Positions 42,958-53,714 of a stretch of DNA of 64,000 nucleotides are shown here, piece by piece. The DNA comes from Musa acuminata AAA Group (Eukaryota; Streptophyta; Magnoliopsida; Zingiberales; Musaceae): the NCBI RefSeq assembly GCF_036884655.1, contig NC_088345.1, forward strand, positions 33,543,501 to 33,607,500, given 5' to 3'. The stretch's first letter is position 1; each line of letters starts with the position of its first letter. The notes under the pieces are model-generated. The model was not told the DNA's origin. It made no database searches and saw only the letters and a program-made list of their open reading frames with translations. A program made the position numbers and the translations under genes.

Positions 42958-45900
42958 CAGTAGGAAAGGGCTACCCGTGGATGGAGTCAGAGAACTCATC
43001 ACGGCGTGGAGCCACCACTGAGTTAAACCTCACATGCACTATGCTAGGGTTCGATCTAGGATATGTCGGGCCTTGACGAGGAAAAATGGAGTTATTGGCC
43101 AGTTAGCTCATCAGACCCGGGTCGTGACATTTGGTATCAGAGCCGACCTAGCATTAGGGCAGGGTGAGAGGGCTGCAGTAGGAAAGGGCTACCCGTGGAT
43201 GGAGTCAGAGAACTCATCACGGCGTGGAGCCACCACTGAGTTAAACCTCACATGCACTATGCTAGGGTTCGATCTGGGATATGTCGGGCCTTGACGAGGA
43301 CATCAAGCTAATTGAGTTGGGGATAATGTAATATCTCATTAGTCCCACATCGGAAGTGGAGAATGTGTGTGATTAGCTTATAAGGGCCTGATGAGTGTAC
43401 TACGTTACCTCCCACTTAAGCATTTTGGTCCGCCGTTGAGGACCAAAATAGAGTTATTGGCCAGTTAGCTCATCAGACCCGGGTCGTGACATTTGGTATC
43501 AGAGCCGACCTAGCATTAGGGCAGGGTGAGAGGGTCGTGACATTTGGTATCAGAGCCGACCTAGCATTAGGGCAGGGTGAGAGGGCTGCAGTAGGAAAGG
43601 GCTACCCGTGGATGGAGTCAGAGAACTCATCACGGCGTGGAGCCACCACTGAGTTAAACCTCACATGCACTATGCTAGGGTTCGATCTAGGATATGTCGG
43701 GCCTTGACGAGGAAAAATGGAGTTATTGGCCAGTTAGCTCATCAGACCCGGGTCGTGACATTTGGTATCAGAGCCGACCTAGCATTAGGGCAGGGTGAGA
43801 GGGCTGCAGTAGGAAAGGGCTACCCGTGGATGGAGTCAGAGAACTCATCACGGCGTGGAGCCACCACTGAGTTAAACCTCACATGCACTATGCTAGGGTT
43901 CGATCTGGGATATGTCGGGCCTTGACGAGGACATCAAGCTAATTGAGTTGGGGATAATGTAATATCTCATTAGTCCCACATCGGAAGTGGAGAATGTGTG
44001 TGATTAGCTTATAAGGGCCTGATGAGTGTACTACGTTACCTCCCACTTAAGCATTTTGGTCCGCCGTTGAGGACCAAAATAGAGTTATTGGCCAGTTAGC
44101 TCATCAGACCCGGGTCGTGACATTTGGTATCAGAGCCGACCTAGCATTAGGGCAGGGTGAGAGGGCTGCAGTAGGAAAGGGCTACCCGTGGATGGAGTCA
44201 GAGAACTCATCACGGCGTGGAGCCACCACTGAGTTAAACCTCACATGCACTATGCTAGGGTTCGATCTAGGATATGTCGGGCCTTGACGAGGAATGTGTA
44301 ATATCCCATTAGTCCCACATCGGAAGTGGGGAATGTGTGTGATTAGCTTATAAGGGCCTTATGAGTGTACTACGTAACCTCCCGCTTAAGCATTTTGGTC
44401 CGCCGTTGAGGACCAAAATGGCACATGCACTATGCTAGGGTTCGATCTGGGATATGTCGAGCCTTGATGAGGACGTCAAGTTAATTGAGTTGGGGATAAT
44501 GTAATATCCCATTAGTCCCACATCGGAAGTGGAGAATGTGTGTGATTAGCTTATAAGGGCCTGATGAGTGTACTACGTTACCTCCCACTTAAGCATTTTG
44601 GTCCGCCGTTGAGGACCAAAATGGAGTTATTGGCCAGTTAACTCATCAGACCCGGGTCGTGACATTTGGTATCAGAGCCGACCTAGCGACATTTGGTATC
44701 AGAGCCGACCTAGCATTAGGGCAGGGTGAGAGGGCTGCAGTAGGAAAGGGCTACCCGTGGATGGAGTCAGAGAACTCATCACGGCGTGGAGCCACCACTG
44801 AGTTAAACCTCACATGCACTATGCTAGGGGCCTTGACGAGGAATACGTAACCTCCCGCTTAAGCATTTTGGTCCGCCGTTGAGGACCAAAATGGAGTTAT
44901 TAGCCAGTTAGCTCATGAGACCCGGGTCGTGACATTTGGTATCAGAGCCGACCTAGCGACATTTGGTATCAGAGCCGACCTAGCATTAGGGCAGGGTGAG
45001 AGGGCTGCAGTAGGAAAGGGCTACCCGTGGATGGAGTCAGAGAACTCATCACGGCGTGGAGCCACCACTGAGTTAAACCTCACATGCACTATGCTAGGGT
45101 TCGATCTAGGATATGTCGGGCCTTGACGAGGAATACGTAACCTCCCGCTTAAGCATTTTGGTCCGCCGTTGAGGACCAAAATGGAGTTATTAGCCAGTTA
45201 GCTCATGAGACCCGGGTCGTGACATTTGGTATCATCATCACGGCGTGGAGCCACCACTGTGTTAAACCTCACATGCACTATGCTAGGGTTCGATCTGGGA
45301 TATGTCGGGCCTTGACGAGGACGTCAAGCTAATTGAGTTGGGGATAATGTAATATCTCATTAGTCCCACATCGGAAGTGGAGAATGTGCGTGATTAGCTT
45401 ATAAGGGCCTGATGAGTATACTACGTTACCTCCCACTTAAGCATTTTGGTCCGCCGTTGAGGACCAAAATGGAGTTATTGGCCAGTTAGCTCATCAGACC
45501 CGGGTCGTGACATTTGGTATCAGAGCCGACCTAGCATTAGGGCAGGGTGAGAGGGCTGCAGTTGGAAAGGGCTACCCGTGGATGGAGTCAGAGAACTCAT
45601 CACGGCGTGGAGCCACCACTGAGTTAAACCTCACATGCACTATGCTAGGGTTCGATCTGGGATATGTCGGGCCTTGACGAGGACGTCAAGCTAATTGAGT
45701 TGGGGATAATGTAATATCTCATTAGTCCCACATCGGAAGTGGAGAATGTGCATGATTAGCTTATAAGGGCCTGATGAGTGTACTACGTTACCTCCCACTT
45801 AAGCATTTTGGTCCGCCATTGAGGACCAAAATGGAGTTATTGGCCAGTTAGCTCATCAGACCCGGGTCGTGACATTTGGTATCAGAGCCGACCTAGCATT

Positions 45901-46141
45901 AGGGCAGGGTGAGAGGGCTGCAGTTGGAAAGGGCTACCCGTGGATGGAGTCAGAGAACTCATCACGGCGTGGAGCCACCACCGAGTTAAACCTCACATGC
46001 ACTATGCTAGGGTTCGATCTGGGATATGTCGGGCCTTGACGAGGACGTCAAGCTAATTGAGTTGGGGATAGTGTAATATTCCATTAGTCCCATATCGGAA
46101 GTGGTGTAATATCCCATTAGTCCCACATCGGAAGTGGGGAA

Positions 46142-48206
46142 TGTTAGGATCGAGAGCACTAAGAGGGGGGGGGGGTGAATTAGTGCAGCTAAAATCTTTC
46201 AGCGATTAAAAATGAAAGCTGCGTTCGTTCGATAAAAACTATTTTAATGCAAAATCTGATTCTAAGATTACTTATGATTAAGTGCAGTTTACGTTTAAAC
46301 ACAGTTAGTGTCTAAACACAGTTTGCGTCTAAATGCATATTGCGTCTAAGCGCAGTTTGCGTCTAAACACAGTTTGCGTCTAAGCGCAGTTTAAGCAGAA
46401 GTATAAAGACAATGTGCTGCTATTGTACAGCTCAAAAAGTGATCTGCAAAAAGTAGATTTACGTCTAAACACAGATTTACGTCTAAACGCAGATTTACGT
46501 CTTAAACGCAGATTTATGTCTGAACTTTGAAACTCGTTTCTATACTCGCAGAAGACAGTATGCAGTTGAAATCAAGACGTAAACGTAAATTGAAATCTGA
46601 TGATTGTGCGAGGAAAGCCGATTTACGTCTAAATGCAGTTTTACGTCTAAATGTTGAAACTCGTTCGTAAAATTGCAGAAGACAGTTTGCAGTTATAAAT
46701 AGAATCAAAATGTGAATGTAAACTGCAAGGAAACTCGTTCGTAAAAGCGCAGAAGACATTTCACAGTTATAAACAGATTCAAGACGTAAATGTAAGCTGC
46801 AATGTAAAGATCGTACGAAAACACCTTTTGACGTCTGAATGCAGATTCGGAAAGATTAGAACTTAGAAACTTGTTCGTAAAAGCGCAGAGAGCAGTAGCT
46901 ATGTAGGAGGTTTGCAGTAATGATAAAGTGCTCAAAATAAACGCAAACCAGAGATTTAGAGTGGTTCAGTCAGTCTTGACCTACTCCACTTTTGGCTTCC
47001 TCCACCGGCGAGGTCACCGACGTCAACTAGGGGCCTTCCTTCAATAGGCGAAGGCCAACTGCCCTTTTACAGTTTCTCTCCTTTTGACGGGCTCAGGAGA
47101 CAACCCTTACAGATCTTTTCTCTCCTCTCTTTACAACTCAAGACTTGAAGAACAGAAAAGAGGAGAACTTTTGGACTTTAGACAAATTTGAGCTCTTAGA
47201 ATCACTGAAAAGATCAAGAATTCGGTGTGGATCTGTATCCCTTCAGTGCTGAATGGGTGGGGTATTTATAGGCCCCAACCCAATTCAAATTTGGAGCTCA
47301 AAACGATCAAATCCCGGAATTTCGGGATCAGGCGGTTGCACCTCTCGACTGGAGAGGTTGCACCGCCTGGCAGAGCTCGAAGACCGAGCTCAGGCGGTGC
47401 CACCTCTCTGTCAGGGAGGTTGCACCGCCCAGTCTTGCTCGAAGACTGAGCTCAAGCGGTGCCACCTCTCTGTCAGGGAGGTTGCACCGCCCAGTCTAGC
47501 TCGAAGACTGAGCTCAGGCGGTGCCACCTCTCTGTCAGGGAGGTTGCACCGCCCAGTCTTGCTCGAAGACTGAGCTCAAGCGGTGCCACCTCCTAGCTGG
47601 GGAGGTTGCACCGCCCAGTCTCGCTGGGAGGCTTAGCCCAGGCGGTGCCACCTCCTCGCCTAGGCGGTTGCACCTCCTGGTGCAATCAGGGTCCGAATAG
47701 TTAGCTCCATTCGGCCCAATTTCAATCTTTTCAGGGGCCCAATTGCCCCAAGATTAAGCTAATGGGATCACCTCCCATTTTTCAACTTAATCAACGTGCT
47801 AACTACGATTAAATCTAAGACAATTTCTGCAGCTTTGCTCCGATGCGTCAATCGCTTCTTCCGGCAAGTTTCCGGCGAACTTCCGTCGATCATCCGATGA
47901 ACCCTCGGTGATGCTCCTGCGGACTTCCGGCAAACTCCTGGACTTTGCGACGATCCACTTGGCAAGTTCCGACGAGCTTCGCTTGGCAAGCTTCTGGACT
48001 TCTCGGATCTGTTCTCGCAGAACCTCCGACGACCGTCCGAACTTCCGTCGAACTCTCGAACTCCCAACGTGATCATGAACTTGACTCCGGCGCAACTCCT
48101 GCTGCTTGTCTAACTTTCATCGTAGTTAATCCTGCACACTTATCTCAACACATAGATTAGACATCAAATGACAATTTACTTCATCATCAAAATCCGAGAT
48201 TCAACA
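46142..48206 (-). repeat. 3' LTR of element C
   Basis: 2,065 bp, TGTTGAATC (48206) to GATCCTAACA (46142) on the minus strand. TATA-like box at 47263-47270, 18-20 bp repeats about 46281-46520, U3 GGTTGCACCGCC modules about 47330-47680. Confidence 0.9.
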
Positions 48207-48222
48207 ATCTCCCACTTTTTTA
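48207..48222 (-). other. Polypurine tract of element C
   Basis: AAAAAAGTGGGAGAT on the minus strand, directly before the LTR start. Confidence 0.85.
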
Positions 48223-49037
48223 TGATGACAATCAATTGATAATGGAGTTATCCTTAACTCCCCCTGTCTATATGCCATAGTTGAGATAAGTCAACCTTGA
48301 ATTCAAGACCTAAGAATTCAAGTGACGTATTGATAAGTTAGATCAGTTAAACTTATCAATACTCCCATCATGATACTCATCATGATGTATCTCTTCAAAG
48401 ATGATGTCAAGGCTTGACATACATCATCAAGTTTGTATGATTGTGTTTGTAACTATTCATCATGTAGTTTGAACATTATCATATAAAGCTGTGAAGCGCT
48501 ATTACATGATGCACATATTTGAAATATTCTAGCCAGTTTTGCATTTTCTTCACATGATAAGATATCAACTCAGGGCATAATGCAAATTTTAGCACATGTT
48601 CATATATCTCTTGGTGATGCAAGGATGGCATAATCATAGCAGTGTTTATAGCATCACTCATAGTATTTCTAATCATGGCAGTGTTTATCAATTCATATAT
48701 CTCCCCCTTTGTCATCAACAAAAAACATAGTAATTATGATACTAGGAAAATAATAATAGCAAGCTTATAAAGGAATTTTACATATATTACTTTAATACTT
48801 CTTCCCCTTTTATAAGCCATTATCTATGTAAAGATTTAGCAGGATGGAATACATACACATGAATCACTTCATCAAATCTATTTCAGAAACTTATTTTTCA
48901 TGAAAGTGTACGAGAAAATTTGTTTTATAGCATTCGAATAAATAAGATGCATTCGGACAAGATTTTGTTGCAGATTTTCACATGGCAATCAAGTGATTTG
49001 ATCATTCAATATAGTCTGAAAAATAATTTTAACAAAT
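48223..49037 (-). other. Non-coding 3' region of element C with purine-tract relic
   Basis: 815 bp after the pol stop. It holds a second purine-rich motif (GATGACAAAGGGGGAGATAT, about 48698-48717 on the minus strand) of the type repeated upstream of the 3' LTR in Sireviruses. Part of it (48465-48620) is homologous to 61080-61240 of element D. No envelope-like frame is present (longest about 80 codons). Confidence 0.7.
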
Positions 49038-52000
49038 TTATCTATTCGGACAACTCATCATTCCTAATTCTCTTCGAATGAAATCAAATTGTTCTTCACT
49101 TAGAGGTTTTGTAAAAATGTCAGCTAGTTGATGTTTAGTATCAATGAACTCTATGGTTACGTCATGATTAGTGACATGATCTCGTATAAAGTGATGTCTA
49201 ATATCAATATGTTTTGTTCTTGAGTGTTGTATAGGATTCTTAGTTAAGCATATTGCACTCGTGTTATCACATTTAATGGGAATATCTTTAAGATTAACCT
49301 TGTAATCTTCTAAAGTGTTTTTCATCCATACAACTTGTGCACAGCATGCACTTGCTGCAATATATTCAGCTTCGGTTGTTGATAGAGCAATCGAGCTTTG
49401 TTTCTTTGATGACCAGGAAACAAGGGCATGTCCTAAAAATTGACATGATCCTGATGTGCTTTTTCTATCTAGTCTACAGCCAGCGAAGTCCGCATCAGCA
49501 TAAGCTGTTAACTCAAAATTTTCTGATTTTGGGTACCATAATCCTAGATTTGTGGTTCCATTAAGATATCTAAGTATTTTTTTAACTGCTTTAAGATGAG
49601 ATATCTTAGGGTTTGATTGAAATCTAGCACAAAGTCCTACACTGAACATGATGTCTGGTCTGGTGGCAGTGAGGTAAAGTAAACTTCCTATCATACCCCT
49701 ATAAGTTTTTTGATCAAAGCTTTCTCCACTTTCATCAATTTCTAACTTAGTGGAGGTGCTCATAGGAATATTACTAGCCTTTGAGTTGTTCATATTAAAC
49801 CTTTTTAATAAATTCATGGCATATTTAGTTTGACTAATAAAGATGCCATTGCTTAGTTGTTTGATTTGTAAACCTAAGAAGAATGTTAATTCTCCCATTA
49901 AGCTCATTTCGTATTCAAGACTCATAGTTTTAGTAAAAGATTCACAAAGAGATTCATTTGTAGAGCCAAAGATGATATCATCAACATAAATCTGAACAAT
50001 GAGAAAATTATTTTCAAAATTCTTGATAAACAATGTAGTATCAACCTTGCCTTTTGTAAAGTTATTTTTGATAAGAAAAGAACTAAGTCTCTCATACCAA
50101 GCCCTTGGGGCTTGTTTTAAGCCATAGAGAGCTTTAGTTAATCTAAACACATGATTAGGGAGGCTATTATTTTCAAATCCAGGAGGTTGTTCAACATAAA
50201 CTTCTTCGGAAATAAAGCCATTTAGAAAAGCGCTTTTAACATCCATTTGAAATAACTTAAAATTATTACAACTAGCGTAGGCAAGGAGCATCCTTATGGC
50301 TTCCAATCGAGCCACAAGTACGAAGGTTTCTTCGTAATCGATACCTTCTTCTTGGTTGAAACCTTTGGCCACTAATCTAGCCTTGTTTCTAACCACGATA
50401 CCATTTTCATCTTGCTTGTTTCTAAAGACCCATTTAGTACCAATAACTAAATGGTCATTTGGCCTAGGAACAAGCGTCCACACCTCATTTCTCTCAAATT
50501 GATTCAATTCATCTTGCATTGCGATAATCCATGAATCATCTTTCATGGCTTCATCAACACATTTGGGTTCAATTTGCGAGAGAAAGGCGGCGTTGCCACA
50601 AAAATTCTTAAAAGAGGATCGTGTTTGAACCCCCTTTGATGTGTCTCCTAAGATTAGCTCCTTAGGATGAGCATCTACATACTTCCAATCCTTGGGTAAG
50701 GAAGTGGATGCATCCAAGTTGCTAGTTGGAGACGGGGTTTCGTTTAAATTCAAAGAATCAAAGTTAACATCATCATCAAGATCATTCTTCTTAATTTCGG
50801 AAATCTCATTGAAAACAACATGGATGGATTCTTCAATAATTAAGGTTCTTTTATTGAAAATACGAAAAGCTTTAGAAACCGAAAAATAACCAAGAAAGAT
50901 TCCTTCATCAGATTTAGCATCGAATTTTCCTAAGTTATCCTTTTCATTCAAGATAAAACACTTACACCCAAAGACTTTAAAATATGAGACATTGGGTTTT
51001 TTGTTATTCCATAACTCATAAGGAGTTTTGGAGAGTAAGGGTCTTACTAGAACTCTATTCAAAATATAGCATGCAGTGTTTACAACTTCGGCCCAAAAAT
51101 ATTTGGGTAGGCCATGTTCATTCAACATGGTTCTTGCCATTTCTTGTAAATTTTGATTTTTTCTTTCTACTATCCCATTTTGTTGAGGATTTCTTGGAGT
51201 AGAGAAATTATGGTTGTATCCATTGAGTTCACAGAATTCTTTGAAATCATGGTTTTGAAATTCTCCACCATGATCACTTCTAATTGACAAAATCATAGAT
51301 TCCTTCTCATTTTGAACAAGTTTACAAAACTTGGTAAAATATCTAAAGCATTCATTTTTCTGTTTTAAGAAGTAGGTCCATGTATATCTGCTGTAGTCAT
51401 CAACAATGACAAAGGCGTATTTGCTACCTCCTAGACTCGATGTAGAGATTGGTCCGAACAAGTCCATATGGATCAATTGTAAGGGCCTAGAGGTGCTTAT
51501 TTGATTCTTAACTTTGAAACTACCCTTAATTTGTTTACCTAATTGGCAAGCATCACATACATTGTCTTTGATGAACTTGATATGAGGAATTCCTCTTACA
51601 AGTTCTCTAGATGATACTTGAGTGATTAGTTTCATGCTAGCATGACCTAATCTTCTATGCCATAGCCAAGCATCCTCATTCATAAACGCAAAACACATTT
51701 CATCACATAAGTCATTGATGTCAATAGTGTATACGTTATTTTGTTTTAATGCAATCATAGACATATTTTTATGTGGTTTTTCAATGATGCAAGCATTAGA
51801 TTCGAATTTGATAGTATATCCTTTATCACATAATTGACTAATACTGAAGAGGTTATGTTTTAAACCATCAACTAACAGAACATCTTCAATAAAAAGGTTG
51901 GATTTGTTACCCATGGTTCCTTTGCCAATGATTTTACCCTTGTTGTTGTCTCCGAAGGTGACATAGCCTTCGTCTATGCTAGAGAGTTTAGAGAATTGAG

Positions 52001-52082
52001 ATGGATCTCCGGTCATATGCCTTGAGCATCCACTATCAAGGTACCATCTCTTGCTCCTAGCTTGCGATGGTGTGGGTTTCTA
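49038..52082 (-). CDS. pol: Pol polyprotein of element C (protease, integrase, RT, RNase H)
   Basis: Open from the codon after the gag stop. The first ATG (52016) lies inside the protease, whose active site ([13 protein letters not shown]) spans that ATG, so translation must enter from gag. In order, numbering from that ATG: GAG-pre-integrase zinc module ([20 protein letters not shown], ~120-160); integrase core with D-D-E ([21 protein letters not shown], ~185-290); RVT_2-type RT ([36 protein letters not shown] and catalytic [10 protein letters not shown], ~510-680); RNase H with its acidic residues ([37 protein letters not shown], ~830-960). It ends at TAG after SCPNR. About 990 codons from the ATG with all catalytic motifs present, so probably functional. 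The order INT before RT is Copia. Confidence 0.93.
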
Positions 52083-53663
52083 CAAGAAAGGATGATTTTT
52101 AGGTACCCATTTGCTTTTGGGTGCCTCAAAGATAGATCTACATTGTTTATCATGTTGCATGGAGTTTATCATGGTTCCTTTAGGAACCCAAATCAATTTG
52201 TTTGGACTTATTTTCTTGAATGGACAACAATGTGTCTTGTGTCCAAATTTACAACATAAGTTACATTTGTCTTGATGTCGAATATGTAGGATGGAGCCTT
52301 TTATGAAGGTGGTTGGATTTTGGTGAGGACTTCTCACGAATCCAATTCCACTTCTTTTGGGAACGTGACCCTTGTTTGTAAGGATCATGTTCAATGACTT
52401 GCTACCAACCTTGAATTTCTTCAAGGTGTCCTTAAGTAGCAAGTTTTCTTTTTGGAGAGTTTCTATATCATGGCATTTTATGCATGGGCTTAAACTATCA
52501 TGATGTTCAGCATTTAACTTATCGAAATTACAAATAAGACTATCATGCTCCTTTTTTAGCAATTTGTATTTTCTACTGATAGTCTTACACTCATTAAACA
52601 ATTCATGGAAAGCATTTAATAATTCATCGAATGATAAATCTGAATCTATTAAATTTGTTACCTCATCTTCGATGGCCATTAAGGCGTAATGAGCAACTTG
52701 CTCGGTGTTGGACTCCTCTTCTTCGGATGCGCTTGAGTCATCCCATGTTGCTTGAAGCGCCTTTTTCTTTGACGTTCTTCTTTTGACTTGGGGACAATCA
52801 CTCTTGTAGTGTCCCGGCTTTTTGCATTCATAGCAGATTACTTGGTCCTTCTTGGGTTCAAGTTTATTCTTTGCATCATTCTTAAACTTGTTTCTTTTAA
52901 AGAACTTTTTAAACTTTCTTGTTAGAAGTGCCAAGTCATCATCACAGTCCTTATCACTTGAGTTTTCTCTCAAGTGGCATTCAGAAGTTTTGAGTGCCAT
53001 ATCCTTCCTGTTCTTTGGAAGGATGTCTTCTTGCTCTTCATGAGCTTTACAAGTCATTTCGTAGGTCATTAATGACCCGATTAGTTCTTCAAGAGGGAAA
53101 TTTCGCAAATCTTTTGCCTCTTGAATAGCAGTGACTTTAGGATCCCAACTCTTAGGAAGGGATCTTAGTATCTTATTAACAAGCTCAAAATCCGAAAAGC
53201 TCTTTCCGAGTCCTTTTAGACCGTTGACGACATCCGTGAAACGGGTAAACATGTCGCCAATGGTTTCACTCGGTTTCATCCGAAAAAGTTCGAAAGAATG
53301 TAACAGCAAATTGATTTTTGACTCTTTTACTCTACTTGTGCCCTCATGGGTCGCTTCGAGTGTGTGCCAAATATCAAATGCAGTTTCACAAGTTGAAACA
53401 CGGTTAAACTCGTTTTTATCAAGTGCACAAAATAAGGCATTCATAGCCTTTGCATTAAGAGCGAAAGCCTTCTTCTCCAAATCATTCCAATCGATCATTG
53501 GAAGAGAAGACTTCGAAAATCCGTTTTCGACAAGATTCCACAGTTCAAAATCCATAGAAATAAGAAAGATCCTCATTCGGGTCTTCCAGTAGGTGTAGTC
53601 CGTCCCACTGAACATGGGTGGACGCGTAATAGAATGCCCCTCTTGGTTTCCGGCGTATGCCAT
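52080..53663 (-). CDS. gag: Gag polyprotein of element C
   Basis: 527 residues, nearly the same as the element B gag: DUF4219/UBN2-type capsid domain (~15-220), zinc knuckle CYECKKPGHYKSDC (~270), acidic linker (DDSSASEEEESN) and a second knuckle CNLCCKFGHKTHCC (~465). It starts 50 bp from the primer site. It ends in TAG after HPFL. The frame beyond the TAG is open straight into the protease with no shift ([17 protein letters not shown]), so gag and pol are one frame split by a single stop. That could be a readthrough signal or a point mutation. Confidence 0.93.
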   Translation of the reverse strand: MAYAGNQEGHSITRPPMFSGTDYTYWKTRMRIFLISMDFELWNLVENGFSKSSLPMIDWNDLEKKAFALNAKAMNALFCALDKNEFNRVSTCETAFDIWHTLEATHEGTSRVKESKINLLLHSFELFRMKPSETIGDMFTRFTDVVNGLKGLGKSFSDFELVNKILRSLPKSWDPKVTAIQEAKDLRNFPLEELIGSLMTYEMTCKAHEEQEDILPKNRKDMALKTSECHLRENSSDKDCDDDLALLTRKFKKFFKRNKFKNDAKNKLEPKKDQVICYECKKPGHYKSDCPQVKRRTSKKKALQATWDDSSASEEEESNTEQVAHYALMAIEDEVTNLIDSDLSFDELLNAFHELFNECKTISRKYKLLKKEHDSLICNFDKLNAEHHDSLSPCIKCHDIETLQKENLLLKDTLKKFKVGSKSLNMILTNKGHVPKRSGIGFVRSPHQNPTTFIKGSILHIRHQDKCNLCCKFGHKTHCCPFKKISPNKLIWVPKGTMINSMQHDKQCRSIFEAPKSKWVPKNHPFL

Positions 53664-53700
53664 TTCTCTTTGGGTTTTAATCCGTTAGAGAGTTAACCTT

Positions 53701-53712
53701 GCTCTGATACCA
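53701..53712 (-). other. Primer binding site of element C
   Basis: TGGTATCAGAGC on the minus strand, complementary to the initiator tRNA-Met 3' end and two bases inside the LTR. Confidence 0.9.
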
Positions 53713-53714
53713 AC

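Larger units (their letters stand above)
39061..46141 (+). mobile_element. Plus-strand tandem array of TRIM-like elements
   Basis: About 7.1 kb made of 165 bp LTRs (TGTAATATC...GGTCGTGACA) and 197 bp interiors in head-to-tail order with single LTRs between them, plus many truncated and internally duplicated units. There are about 21 primer sites before element C and three more after it. Interiors often stop early at CCTTGACGAGG. Short frames of 63-98 codons (GIRADLALGQGERAAVGKGYP...) recur but need a GTG start and simply follow the repeated interior. Element C is inserted at the right end. Confidence 0.87.

Noticed and set aside
42804..45126. Recurrent 63-98 codon frame GIRADLALGQGERAAVGKGYP in the TRIM interior
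   Set aside because: It needs a GTG start within the LTR end, spans the primer site, and is repeated only because the interior is repeated. No similarity to gag.
48223..49037. Envelope-like gene after pol in element C
   Set aside because: Some Sireviruses have one, but the region has no frame above about 80 codons and no transmembrane pattern.
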